64,000 bases of DNA from Nocardia cyriacigeorgica NBRC 100375 (lineage in GTDB: Bacteria > Actinomycetota > Actinomycetes > Mycobacteriales > Mycobacteriaceae), in assembly GCF_000308555.1 (NCBI RefSeq), contig NZ_BAFY01000074.1, forward strand, positions 1 through 64,000. Direction: 5' to 3'. The translations under genes were made by a program, and so were the position numbers. A model generated the notes under the pieces. It searched no databases, was not told the origin of the DNA, and worked only from the letters and a program-made list of their open reading frames with translations. Numbering within the stretch: the first letter of the stretch is position 1; each line of letters opens with the position of its first letter. Positions 37,142 through 46,094 of the stretch are shown in pieces.

Positions 37142-37978
37142 GTGAAGCATGTGCACGCCGGGAAGGTGCGCGACCTGTACGAGGACGGCGACACCCTGCT
37201 GCTCGTCGCCTCCGACCGGGTGTCGGTCTACGACGTGGTGCTTCCGACGCCGATCCCGGACAAGGGTGCGCTGCTGACCCAGCTGTCGAACTGGTGGTTC
37301 GAGTTCTTCGCCGATGTGCCCAACCATGTGCTCTCGACCACCGACGTGCCCGCCGAGTTCGGCGCGCGTGCGATCCGGGTGAAGCCGCTGCGGATGATCC
37401 AGGTTGAATGCATCGCCCGCGGCTACCTCACCGGGTCCGGGCTGAAGGAGTATCAGCAGAGCGGAACCGTGTCCGGGATCGCCCTGCCGCCCGGGCTGCG
37501 GGACGGCGACCGGCTGCCCGAGCCGATCTTCACTCCGTCCACCAAGGCTGCCGAGGGCCACGACATGGCGATCTCGTTCGCCGATGTGGTCGACCAGGAA
37601 GGCCGCGAGGTCGCCGAACAGCTGCGCGAGCTGACCCTCGGCATCTACTCGCGCGGAGCCGCGCACGCCGCCGAACGCGGCGTGATCGTGGCCGACACCA
37701 AGCTCGAGTTCGGCTGGGACGGTGACACTCTCACCCTCGGCGACGAGGTCCTCACCTCCGACTCCTCGCGCTTCTGGCCCGCCGACGAATGGGAGCCCGG
37801 CCGCCCGCAGCGCTCCTTCGACAAGCAGTTCGTCCGCGACTGGTCCACCTCCACCGGCTGGGACAAGGAACCGCCGGGCCCGGAGATCCCCGCCGACATC
37901 GTCGAGGCGACCCGCAAGAAGTACATGGAGGCCTACGAGCTCATCACCGGCACGACCTGGACGGGATCAGCCGGCTGA
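37142..37978 (+). CDS. purC: SAICAR synthase (phosphoribosylaminoimidazole-succinocarboxamide synthase), short N-terminus
   Basis: A 278-residue ATP-dependent ligase joining CAIR and aspartate in purine synthesis. HAGKVRDLYEDGD, LLVASDRVSVYDVVL, VECIARGYLTGSGL, ADTKLEFG and SFDKQFVRDW are PurC signatures. Mycobacterial PurC has about 15 more residues before the GKVR motif; here no start lies upstream in frame, and GTG at 37142 has GGAG seven bases before it. It does not lie with other pur genes in this window, so it may be a second copy or a displaced gene. Confidence 0.92.
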   Translation: MKHVHAGKVRDLYEDGDTLLLVASDRVSVYDVVLPTPIPDKGALLTQLSNWWFEFFADVPNHVLSTTDVPAEFGARAIRVKPLRMIQVECIARGYLTGSGLKEYQQSGTVSGIALPPGLRDGDRLPEPIFTPSTKAAEGHDMAISFADVVDQEGREVAEQLRELTLGIYSRGAAHAAERGVIVADTKLEFGWDGDTLTLGDEVLTSDSSRFWPADEWEPGRPQRSFDKQFVRDWSTSTGWDKEPPGPEIPADIVEATRKKYMEAYELITGTTWTGSAG

Positions 37979-37984
37979 AAGAGG

Positions 37985-39254
37985 TCACTGCGAGCCGGCC
38001 TCGGGTGCGACGTGGGTAGCACCGGCTTCCTGCGCCATGCGAGAGCGCAGGTGCGCGGCACGAAGCATCAGATAGTCGCGTTCTGCGGTATTCGTCGTGC
38101 GCTGCGCGGCGGCCGTGTAGCAGGTGACGGCAGCCCGGTGATCACCCGCCATCTCGTAGAGGTGGCCGCGCACAGCCGCGAGCCGATGGCTGTCGGCGAG
38201 CGCGTCGGCGACGGTGTCGGTGAGCGCGAGACCCGCGGCCGGGCCGTCCACCATCGCGGTGGCGACCGCGCGGTTCAACGTCACCATCGGGTTCGGAGCG
38301 ATGCGCTCGAGCAGCCGATACAGCGCCAGCACCCGCTCCCACTCGGTCTCTTCCGTCGAGGCGGCCTGCGCGTGCAGCACCGCGATCGCCGCCTGGATCT
38401 GGTACGGGCCGATCAGGCCGTGGTCCAACGTGGCCGTCGCGAGCCGGATCCCTTCGGCGATCGCCGTGCGATCCCAGCGGCCGCGATCTTGTTCGGGTAG
38501 CGGAATCAGCTCGCCGTGCGGGCCCGTCCTGGCGTCGCGGCGGGCGTCGGTCAGCAGCATGAGCGCGAGCAGCCCGCCGACCTCGGGATCGTCGGGCAGG
38601 ATCCGGTACACCGCGCGGGTCAGCCGGATCGCCTCGGCGGACAGGTCCGCGCGCCGCAGCCGATCACCGGTCATGGCGGTGTGCCCCTCGGTGAAGATCA
38701 GGTACAGCACATGCAGCACAGCGTCGAGGCGTGCGCGCCATTCGTCGTCGGCGGGCGGGGCGAACGGGCGGTCCAGGGCGGCCAGCCGCTTCTTGGCGCG
38801 GGTGATCCGCTGTGCCATCGTCGCCTCCGGCAGCAGGAAAGCCCGCGCGATTTCGGCGGTGGTGAGCCCGCCCGGCTCGCAAGGTCAGTGCGATCGCGCT
38901 CGCGGGTGGCAGCGCCGGATGGCAGCACAGGAACAGCAACATCAGCGAGTCGTCCTGGGCGGAGACGGACTCGGCGGGTTCGGGCTCGCGCAGGGCGACC
39001 ACGGTCTCCCGGTTGCGCCGGGCGACCTCGGCGCGCACGGCGTCGGCCATGCGCCGCTGCGCCACCTGGATCAGCCAGCCACGCGGATTGTCCGGCCTGC
39101 CCTCGACCGGCCACTGCGTGGCGGCGGCCAGCAGCGCCTCCTGCAGGGCGTCCTCGGCGGTGGGGAAATCGCCGAAACGGCGCACCAGCGTCGCGAGGAC
39201 CTGCGGCGCCAGCTCACGCAGCAGGTCCTCGGTCGCGCGGTCGGCAGCGATCAC
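37985..39254 (-). pseudogene. ECF42-group sigma factor, split by a frameshift
   Basis: The GTG at 39254 opens sigma region 2 (LVRRFGDFPTAEDALQEALLAAATQWP, NPRGWLIQVAQRRMAD) and reads to ALTLRA. The frame must then change near 38866-38876 to continue GGLTTAEIARAFLLPEATMAQRITRAKKRL (region sigma4) and the roughly 200-residue TPR-like C-terminal extension typical of ECF42 (ADLSAEAIRLTRAVYRILPDDPEVGGLLALMLL, AIAVLHAQA, NRAVATAMVDGPAAGLALTD). The shift is net +1 or -2 bases at GCCGGGCGGGCTC (minus strand). The rest is well preserved, so the break is recent or a sequencing error. Its start overlaps the YCII gene stop by four bases. Confidence 0.82.
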
Positions 39255-39652
39255 CGTTCGGCGGCAGGTGCGCTCATCACCGCACGCACCTCGATGTACT
39301 CACCGATGGGGACACCACCGGGCCCGGGCGCGGCCGACGCCTCAGCGGCGATCTCGAGCGCACGTTCCTCGCTGTCGACGTCGACGATCCAGTACCCGGC
39401 CAGGAACTCCTTGGTCTCCGGGAACGGGCCGTCGGTGACCACCGGCGCGGTGCGGCCGTCGTAGCTGACGATCCGCGCTTCCTCGGGGCCGGCCAGGCCC
39501 TTGGCGTCCACCAGCTCGCCCGCCGCGGCGAGCTTCTCGCCGAGTTTGCGCTGAAAATCGATGTGCGCCGCGATGTCCTCCGGCGCCCACTCGTTGATCG
39601 GGATATCGCAGTTCGCGGTGCGGCCGTAGGTCTTGACCAGCATGTACTTCAT
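39251..39652 (-). CDS. YCII/DGPF-domain protein, ECF42 partner
   Basis: A 133-residue YCII-related protein: MKYMLVKTYG at the start and VTDGPFPETKEFLAGYWIVDVDSEERALEIA, the DGPF signature. Genes of this type sit beside ECF42 sigma factors and are their main targets; their biochemical role is unsettled. AGGAG six bases before the ATG at 39652 fixes the start. An ECF42-like promoter lies about 50 bases upstream. Confidence 0.88.
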   Translation of the reverse strand: MKYMLVKTYGRTANCDIPINEWAPEDIAAHIDFQRKLGEKLAAAGELVDAKGLAGPEEARIVSYDGRTAPVVTDGPFPETKEFLAGYWIVDVDSEERALEIAAEASAAPGPGGVPIGEYIEVRAVMSAPAAER

Positions 39653-39701
39653 TTCGGGCTCCTCATTCTCGGTGCGTCCGGCGACGCTCTCGTGAACAGG
39701 T

Positions 39702-39727
39702 CGGAGCCCGGCCGGCGGATTCGACAC
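39702..39727 (-). promoter_or_regulatory. ECF42-type promoter of the YCII-sigma operon
   Basis: On the minus strand TGTCGA (39727-39722), 17 bases, then CGA (39704-39702). From memory, ECF42 sigma factors recognise TGTCGA at -35 and CGA/TC at -10. The position before the YCII gene supports it. Confidence 0.6.
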
Positions 39728-39767
39728 AGTTCTACGCGCAAGTTTTCGCGGTGGGTCATCTCGGTTG

Positions 39768-40988
39768 TCAGAACGGGATCGAGGTGTCGGCCAACCGGTC
39801 GGGATCCACGGCCTCACCGCCGAGGATCAGCTGCTTGACGCGGTCGGTGACATCCCAGACGTTGACGTTCATGCCTGCGAGCACGCGGTTGCCGCCATCG
39901 AGCCAGAACGCGACGAATTCCCGGGCAGCCAGGTCCCCGCGCACCACCACCCGCTCGTATTCGCCCGGTGCCGTATAGCCGGTGTACTCCATGCCGAGGT
40001 CGTATTGATCGGTGAAGAAGTACGGCAGCCGGTCGTAGACCGCGTCCTTGCCGAGCATGGTCGCCGCCGCGACCGCGGGCTGGTTCAGCGCATTGGCCCA
40101 GTGCTCCACCCGGATCCGGCGCCCGAGCAGCGGATGATCCTGCTCGGCGATATCGCCGACCGCGACGATATCGGGGTCGCTGGTGGCCAGGTGCGCGTCC
40201 ACCAGCACACCGGCGTCGACGGCGAGGCCCGCCTCGGCGGCGAGTTCGATGTTCGGCCTGGCGCCCACGGCGATCAGGACCGCGTCCGCCTCGATGACGG
40301 TGCCGTCGCCGAGCCGCACCCCGGTGGCCGTCGCGTCACGGGTGACGATCTCGGCCACCTGCGCACCCAACCGCAGGTCCACGCCGTGCGCCCGGTGCAG
40401 ATCGGCGAACACCGCACCCATCTCCGCTCCCAGCGCGTTGAGCAGGGGCGCCTCGGCGGCCTCGATGATCGTCACCTCGACCTCGGCCACCCGCGCGGCG
40501 GCCGCCACCTCGAGCCCGATCCAGCCCGCGCCGATGATGGCCAGGCGGCCGGCGTCGCGCAGCACCTCGATCAGCGTGTTCGAATCGTCGACGGTGCGCA
40601 GGGTGTAGACCTTTCGGGCGTCCGCGCCGGGAATGGGCAGGCGGCGTGGGGTGGCGCCGGTGGCAAGGGCCAGTTTGTCGTAGGGCAGGGTGGAACCGTC
40701 CGGCAGCGAGACCGTCTTGGCGCCCCGGTCGATCGCGGTGACGGCGGTGCCGAGCCGCAGATCCACATGATGGTCGCGATACCAGGGCCTGTCTTCGACG
40801 GTGAAATCGTTGAAGACCTTCTTGCCTGCCAGATACTCCTTCGACAGCGGCGGCCGCTCGTAGGGCAGCTGCTCCTCGTCGGTCAGCAGGGTGATGGTTC
40901 CGTCGAAGTCGTTGTCGCGCAGGGCTTGTGCGACTTTGGCGCCGCCGAGACCACCACCGACGACGACGAAATGCTGCCCAGAGGTCAT
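39768..40988 (-). CDS. FAD-dependent ferredoxin/rubredoxin reductase-like oxidoreductase
   Basis: A 406-residue reductase of the type that passes electrons from NAD(P)H to ferredoxin or rubredoxin, for example for P450s. FAD fold FVVVGGGLGGAKVAQAL, then YERPPLSKEYLAG (the conserved PPLSK segment), NAD fold LAIIGAGWIGLEVAAAA, and the FAD motif VAVGDIAEQ. ATG at 40988 with AGGAG eight bases upstream. No ferredoxin or P450 gene is adjacent, so its partner is unknown. Confidence 0.9.
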   Translation of the reverse strand: MTSGQHFVVVGGGLGGAKVAQALRDNDFDGTITLLTDEEQLPYERPPLSKEYLAGKKVFNDFTVEDRPWYRDHHVDLRLGTAVTAIDRGAKTVSLPDGSTLPYDKLALATGATPRRLPIPGADARKVYTLRTVDDSNTLIEVLRDAGRLAIIGAGWIGLEVAAAARVAEVEVTIIEAAEAPLLNALGAEMGAVFADLHRAHGVDLRLGAQVAEIVTRDATATGVRLGDGTVIEADAVLIAVGARPNIELAAEAGLAVDAGVLVDAHLATSDPDIVAVGDIAEQDHPLLGRRIRVEHWANALNQPAVAAATMLGKDAVYDRLPYFFTDQYDLGMEYTGYTAPGEYERVVVRGDLAAREFVAFWLDGGNRVLAGMNVNVWDVTDRVKQLILGGEAVDPDRLADTSIPF

Positions 40989-41151
40989 ATGCGGACTCCT
41001 CAACGCCAGGCGAATCGAGCTCCTCTGATCTCAGCTTAGGTGCGTGCGGCACACCGAAACGCCGAATGCGGGAACGAATCGGCGCGACCGATGGTTGTCG
41101 GTACCAGAGCGGCTCCGCCGCCGTACCAGTCTGCGATCGAGAGGAATCGAC

Positions 41152-41805
41152 GTGAGCAACACCGCCGGAGACGCCAAGGGCAAAGATGTCGCCGACTTCT
41201 GGTTTGATCCGCTGTGCCCGTGGTGCTGGATCACCTCGCGGTGGATTCTCGAGGTGGAGAAGGTGCGCGATATCGAGGCGCGCTTCCACGTCATGAGCCT
41301 GGCCGTGCTGAACGAAGGCCGTGACCTGCCGCCGCAGTACCAGGAGCTGATGGCAAGCGGCTGGGGGCCGGTGCGGGTGGCCATCGCGGCGGCGCGTGAG
41401 CACGGCGACAAGGTGCTCGCCCCGCTCTATACCGCGATGGGCTCCCGGATCCACGACCGCAGGGCCGAATACGAGCGCGCCACCACCGCGGAGACGTTGG
41501 CGGCCGTCATCGCCGACGCCCTCGCCGAAACCGGTCTGCCCGCCGAGCTGGCCGAGGCGGCGCACAGCACCGACTACGACGCCGAGCTGCGGGAAAGCCA
41601 TCACGCCGGTATGGACAAGGTCGGCAAGGACGTCGGCACTCCCACCATTCACGTCAACGGCGTGGCGTTCTTCGGGCCCGTGCTCTCCCGCATCCCGCGC
41701 GGCGAGGACGCGGGCAAGGTCTGGGACGGCGTCGTCGCCCTGGCGTCGTACCCGCACTTCTTCGAGCTCAAGCGCACCCGCACCGAAGAGCCGGCATTCG
41801 ACTGA
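41152..41805 (+). CDS. DsbA-family thiol oxidoreductase, CPWC motif (mycoredoxin-2/Rv2466c-like)
   Basis: A 217-residue cytoplasmic DsbA-fold protein. The active site is DPLCPWCW (Cys22 and Cys25), and the cis-proline loop is [10 protein letters not shown]. The CPWC motif, length and place between pepN and rpiB match M. tuberculosis Rv2466c, a mycothiol-dependent reductase; dependence on mycothiol here is inference. GTG at 41152. It ends directly against the convergent M48 gene with no intergenic base. Confidence 0.9.
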   Translation: MSNTAGDAKGKDVADFWFDPLCPWCWITSRWILEVEKVRDIEARFHVMSLAVLNEGRDLPPQYQELMASGWGPVRVAIAAAREHGDKVLAPLYTAMGSRIHDRRAEYERATTAETLAAVIADALAETGLPAELAEAAHSTDYDAELRESHHAGMDKVGKDVGTPTIHVNGVAFFGPVLSRIPRGEDAGKVWDGVVALASYPHFFELKRTRTEEPAFD

Positions 41806-42939
41806 TCAGGCGACCGGCTTCGGCGGCAGGCTCGGGACCTCGCCGTAGGGGCCGTACGGATGCTGACCGGGCGGGAGTTGTGGGGGCGGACTCGGGCGCC
41901 AGAAGAGGCGGCCGTGCCTGCTGCGATCGCGCAGCGCCCACATCCGCCAGGTCAGTACCGGGTGGGTGGACAGGGCGTTGACGATCCAGACGAAGAAGCC
42001 CTTCTCCTGCGCGGCGCGGTCGGCCATCTCGTCGAAGCCGACCATGGTGTTCATGTACTTACCCGCGGCGAGGGTGCCCATGGCCGCGCGGGCGCCCTCG
42101 TGCCGGTTGCAGAAGCCGTGGTTGTCGGCGGTGTACTCCTGCGAGCGGATCAGCGAGCTGCCGATGATCGGCAGGAACGGCACCAGGAACATGCCGAGCT
42201 GACGCCAATATGAGGTGTGCCCGGCCGCGATATGCCCGACCTCGTGGCCGATGATGAACGCCAGCGCGTCCGGTTCACGAGCGGCGCCGCCGATTTCGAA
42301 CAGATCGCTGTAGACCACCACGAACCGGCGGAACCCGTGACCGGAGGCGAAGGCGTTGATCTGGCCGTTGCCGAGCACCACATAGGCATCCGGAGCCTTC
42401 GCCATGCCGAACCGCGCCGCCGCCTCCTGCACCATCCGGTAGCCCTCCGGGAATTGGGTCGGCGACATCTTCACCCCGTTGACCCGCTGGGTCGCGTAGT
42501 TCACGCCACGGCCGAACCAGATCAGGATCGGCGCGAACACCAGCGCCAGGATGTATTCGTTCACATTGCCGAACACCAGCAGCAACGCCGCGAACAGATA
42601 CGCCAGCGCCGTCAGCGCCACCACCACGATGAGCAGCGGGATCTCCCACAGATGCCGGGCGGGCATGCCGAACGGCGACAGCCCTCGCGGCTGCCTGCTC
42701 GGCGGCACGGCAGGTGGCACCGGCGCGGACCCGTAGGCGGGGTAGCCGGCGGTGGGGTAGCCGGGCATACCGGGGTACGGCGCCGACGGATAGGCCGTCG
42801 GCGGGGCGGTCTGTGGTGGCTGCGGAACGTCGCTCGATTCGGACCCGGACGAGGAACCCTGCGGCGCGTTCTTGCGCAACCACTCTGGCTGCCCCCCGGA
42901 CTGATCGGCCTGCGGACGCTGAGGATCGATCGGTTGCAT
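41806..42939 (-). CDS. M48-family membrane metalloprotease with proline-rich N-terminus
   Basis: A 377-residue membrane protease. A Pro/Tyr/Gly-rich N-terminal 95 residues (PGMPGYPTAGYPAYGS) precede two membrane helices (about 105-150), then the zinc motif HEVGH at 232-236 and a further hydrophobic pair (LGMFLVPFLPIIGSSL). HtpX/M48 relatives degrade misfolded membrane proteins. The proline-rich head is probably cytoplasmic and disordered, as in many actinobacterial membrane proteins. Confidence 0.87.
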   Translation of the reverse strand: MQPIDPQRPQADQSGGQPEWLRKNAPQGSSSGSESSDVPQPPQTAPPTAYPSAPYPGMPGYPTAGYPAYGSAPVPPAVPPSRQPRGLSPFGMPARHLWEIPLLIVVVALTALAYLFAALLLVFGNVNEYILALVFAPILIWFGRGVNYATQRVNGVKMSPTQFPEGYRMVQEAAARFGMAKAPDAYVVLGNGQINAFASGHGFRRFVVVYSDLFEIGGAAREPDALAFIIGHEVGHIAAGHTSYWRQLGMFLVPFLPIIGSSLIRSQEYTADNHGFCNRHEGARAAMGTLAAGKYMNTMVGFDEMADRAAQEKGFFVWIVNALSTHPVLTWRMWALRDRSRHGRLFWRPSPPPQLPPGQHPYGPYGEVPSLPPKPVA

Positions 42940-43117
42940 GGACGCCCACTCTATTCAGATCGGGCCGGTCGAGTCGGGTCGCAGGCGCCGCCCGAGCAGG
43001 GTGTGGCCACCGCCACAGCGCGCCAGTGCGCGACGTCGCCGAACCGCCCGGTGGGCGGACCCAACCCCTGCCCGCACCCTCGACGGAGCCGCATTACAGC
43101 GCGGATAGGATTCCCCC

Positions 43118-43591
43118 ATGCGCGTATACCTTGGTGCCGACCATGCCGGTTTCGAACTGAAGAATCACGTCAAGGCCCATCTCGAGCAGGCAGGCCACGA
43201 GGTCGTCGACTGCGGCGCCCTCGAATACGACGCGCTCGACGACTACCCCGCCTTCTGCATCGAGGCCGCGCGGCGCACCGTCGCCGATCCGGGCAGCCTC
43301 GGCCTGGTCTTCGGCGGCAGCGGCAACGGCGAGCAGATCGCCGCCAACAAGGTGCCCGGCGCGCGTTGCGCGCTGGCCTGGAGCGTCGAGACCGCCATGC
43401 TGGCCCGCGAGCACAACAACGCCCAGCTCATCGGCATCGGCGGCCGGATGCACTCCACCGAGGAAGCATTGGCCATCGTCGACGCGTTCATCAGCACCCC
43501 GTGGTCGGAGGAGGCGCGCCACCAGCGCCGCATCGACATCCTCGCCGAGTACGAGAAGACCGGCGTCGCGCCCGCGCTGCCCGGCCAGTAG
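43118..43591 (+). CDS. rpiB: Ribose-5-phosphate isomerase B
   Basis: A 157-residue RpiB that interconverts ribose-5-phosphate and ribulose-5-phosphate. Signatures are YLGADHAGFELK, LVFGGSGNGEQIAANK and the AREHNNAQLIGIGGR segment. GSGNGE with Ser rather than Cys at the active base is the actinobacterial form. GGATAGGA lies eight bases before the ATG. It is followed 17 bases later by nei2, as in mycobacteria (Rv2465c-Rv2464c). Confidence 0.95.
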   Translation: MRVYLGADHAGFELKNHVKAHLEQAGHEVVDCGALEYDALDDYPAFCIEAARRTVADPGSLGLVFGGSGNGEQIAANKVPGARCALAWSVETAMLAREHNNAQLIGIGGRMHSTEEALAIVDAFISTPWSEEARHQRRIDILAEYEKTGVAPALPGQ

Positions 43592-43608
43592 ACCGGCCGT
43601 ATTCGACA

Positions 43609-44406
43609 GTGCCGGAGGGTCATACGCTGCACCGCCTGGCGAAGCTGCATCAGCAGCGGCTGGCAGGCGGTGTGGTGCGGGTGTCGAGCCCGCAGGGCAA
43701 GTTCGCCGACGGTGCCGCGCGGGTGGACCGGCAGGTGCTGGTCCGGTCCGAGGCCTGGGGTAAACACCTGCTGCACCACTACGAATCCGGGCTGGTCGTG
43801 CACGTGCATCTCGGTTTGTACGGCAGCTTCACCGAATCGGCGATGCCGATGGGGGAGCCGGTCGGGCAGGTCCGGATGCGGCTGGCCGGCACCGATTTCG
43901 GGACCGACCTGCGTGGGCCGACCGCCTGCGAGGTGCTGACCGCCCCCGAGGCCGGCGCCCTCGTCGACCGGCTCGGCCCCGATCCGCTGCGCCGGGGCGC
44001 CGATCCGGAGCGGGCCTGGCGGCGGATTCAGCGTTCCCGCAGGATGATCGGCTCACTGCTGATGGATCAGCAGGTCATCGCGGGCGTCGGCAACGTCTAC
44101 CGCGCCGAGGTGCTTTACCGGCACGGCATCGCGCCGCAGCGGCCGGGCACCGCGCTCTCCCGCGACGAATGGGACGCGCTGTGGGCGGATCTGGTGCAGC
44201 TGATGCGGGTGGGGGTGCGCCGCGGCAAGATGCATGTGGTGCGGCCGGAACACGATCACGGCGAACCGTCCTACGCGCCGGACCGTCCACGCACGTACGT
44301 CTATCGCCGGGCGGGCGCACCCTGCCGGATCTGCGGTACACCGGTAGCTCATTCGGTGCTGGAGGGGCGAAACCTCTTCTGGTGCCCGATATGTCAGCCG
44401 AGTTGA
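43609..44406 (+). CDS. nei2: Fpg/Nei-family DNA glycosylase (endonuclease VIII-like, Nei2)
   Basis: A 265-residue bifunctional glycosylase/AP lyase that removes oxidised bases. After the GTG start comes PEGHTLHRL, so Pro2 is the catalytic amine and Glu3 the acid. The helix-two-turn-helix is in DQQVIAGVGNVYRAEVLY and the C-terminal zinc finger is C-x2-C...C-x2-C (CRICGTP...FWCPICQ). The long upstream open frame is shadow; PEG dictates the start. Confidence 0.94.
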   Translation: MPEGHTLHRLAKLHQQRLAGGVVRVSSPQGKFADGAARVDRQVLVRSEAWGKHLLHHYESGLVVHVHLGLYGSFTESAMPMGEPVGQVRMRLAGTDFGTDLRGPTACEVLTAPEAGALVDRLGPDPLRRGADPERAWRRIQRSRRMIGSLLMDQQVIAGVGNVYRAEVLYRHGIAPQRPGTALSRDEWDALWADLVQLMRVGVRRGKMHVVRPEHDHGEPSYAPDRPRTYVYRRAGAPCRICGTPVAHSVLEGRNLFWCPICQPS

Positions 44407-44493
44407 GCGGCGCTCGGCCTAGTCGCCTGTCCGCGGATGGCTCAGCGGATTCGCTCCGCGTGTCGGATGATTCGCGGGTGTCGTGTCGGCCTT

Positions 44494-45450
44494 TCAACCG
44501 GCAACCGCCGCCCCCATCTCCGCCTCGTCGGCATCGGCGAGCGCGAATCGGCGCCCGCCCGCGGTCTTGGCCGAGTACATCGCCCGGTCCGCCCGGCGCA
44601 GCAGATCGGTGAAATCGCACGGGCTGCCCGGCGGTGAGTACGCGGTGCCGACGCTCGCCGACACCGGCACCGGACCCGCCGACGACCACACCGGATCACG
44701 CAGCGCGGCCACGATGCGATGGGCGAGATCGCCCAGGTTGTTGCGCGGCGGATTGGTGGCCAGCACGAATTCGTCACCGCCGTAGCGGCAGATGACGGTG
44801 TCGGGCGGGCATACCTCGCGCAGCCGGTTGGCCAGGTCCACCAGCACCTCGTCACCCACGGCATGCCCGTAGCCGTCGTTGATCTGCTTGAAGCGGTCCA
44901 GATCGATCAGCAGCAGCCCGATTCCGCGCGTCGGGTCCGCGGCCATCAAACGCACCCGATCTTGCAGCAGCGTGCGATTGGCGAGGTCGGTCAGCGCATC
45001 GTGGGTGGCCTCGTGGCGCAGCCGGTGCTGCAGGGCGGCGATTTCCTGCACCCGCACCGAGACCGCTGCCGAGATGTGCTGTTCCTGCTGGGCCAGGGCA
45101 CGTTCCTGCAGGGCCTGGGCGTAGCTGTCGATGGCCTGGCTGGCCACGAACGGCCACCTGGTCGCCGTCAGCGATCCGGGTGGGCCCGCGCGGAACCCGA
45201 GCAGCGTGCGAGTCGCCTGGGCCAGCATGCGAATTCGTTCCAGCGGCGCCTCGGCCAGCCGGGCGCCGAGCATTCTGGCTTCGAGCACCGGAAACGGTTC
45301 GGATCCGGCCAGTTCGAGCAGGCGCTCGATAATCTCGATCAGAACAGGTTCCAGCTGTTGTGGGGCCGCCTCGACCCCGGGCTCGGCGCATACCGTGCGC
45401 GCCCATGCCCGTGCGGTCGCGGCGACCGGCGGTCGGTCCTCAGCCGGCAT
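44494..45450 (-). CDS. GGDEF diguanylate cyclase
   Basis: A 318-residue soluble protein. The N-terminal 155 residues form an uncharacterised helical sensor-like domain. A GGDEF domain follows (HDALTDLANRTLLQDRV, LLLIDLDRFKQINDGYGHAVGDEVL) with an intact active site YGGDEF (residues 224-228), so it should make cyclic di-GMP. The RxxD inhibitory site expected five residues before GGDEF is absent. No membrane segment is seen. ATG at 45450 with GGTGAG upstream; GTG at 45459 is an alternative. Confidence 0.9.
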   Translation of the reverse strand: MPAEDRPPVAATARAWARTVCAEPGVEAAPQQLEPVLIEIIERLLELAGSEPFPVLEARMLGARLAEAPLERIRMLAQATRTLLGFRAGPPGSLTATRWPFVASQAIDSYAQALQERALAQQEQHISAAVSVRVQEIAALQHRLRHEATHDALTDLANRTLLQDRVRLMAADPTRGIGLLLIDLDRFKQINDGYGHAVGDEVLVDLANRLREVCPPDTVICRYGGDEFVLATNPPRNNLGDLAHRIVAALRDPVWSSAGPVPVSASVGTAYSPPGSPCDFTDLLRRADRAMYSAKTAGGRRFALADADEAEMGAAVAG

Positions 45451-45866
45451 GGCGCTCACCGGACACAGGTGACGACTCCGCGCGGGCTCCCCGATCCGAG
45501 CCCGACACCGGCGTCACACCGGTCGTTCTCACTGCTACGCGGATGGTCCACCTCGTCGGGTGCACGCTCACCGCCCCCTTTCCAGATACCCCCGTCCGGC
45601 AAAAAGGATCCTAGCAAGCCGATCGGCCTCGAAAAACGGCGTTCTGCAACGAGTTCTCGGTGCGCAGCCACGGGCGATCGGGTATGTGATCGCTGTGCGG
45701 CCGAGAGTGTTACACACCAATTCCGGTTAGCTCGAAAATCGCCGGGAGACCGTCGCGGGGCCGCCCGTGTGCCGGGGCAGGGGGCTGATTGGCGTTACCG
45801 GAGGCGAGTTCGGTACAGTCGCTCATGCACACGACATCGTGGCGATCCCATCGATGTCGTATGCCT
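45451..45866. other. Intergenic region, GGDEF gene to tRNA-Gly
   Basis: 416 bases without a supported gene. A possible promoter for the tRNAs is TTGGCG (45789-45794) and TACAGT (45814-45819), with a rather long 19-base spacer. Otherwise I see only the leader of the divergent GGDEF gene. Confidence 0.4.
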
Positions 45867-45937
<71 letters not shown>

Positions 45938-45969
45938 CATACGCAATATGCTCGCCCCTGGCGAGGCCT

Positions 45970-46046
<77 letters not shown>

Positions 46047-46053
46047 TCGGAAT

Positions 46054-46082
46054 AAGCCCCTGACCAGTTGGCCAGGGGCTTT
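46054..46082 (+). terminator. Intrinsic terminator of the tRNA-Gly/tRNA-Pro unit
   Basis: Arms AAGCCCCTG and CAGGGGCTT (9 bp) followed by TTT, eight bases after the tRNA-Pro CCA. The T-run gives a classical rho-independent form and can also serve the convergent MerR gene. Confidence 0.9.
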
Positions 46083-46094
46083 CTGCGGTCGAGA

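Noticed and set aside
42217..43608. Upstream extension of the nei2 frame
   Set aside because: The catalytic Pro-Glu-Gly must follow the start codon, so the gene begins at 43609; the extension is antisense to the M48 gene and overlaps rpiB.
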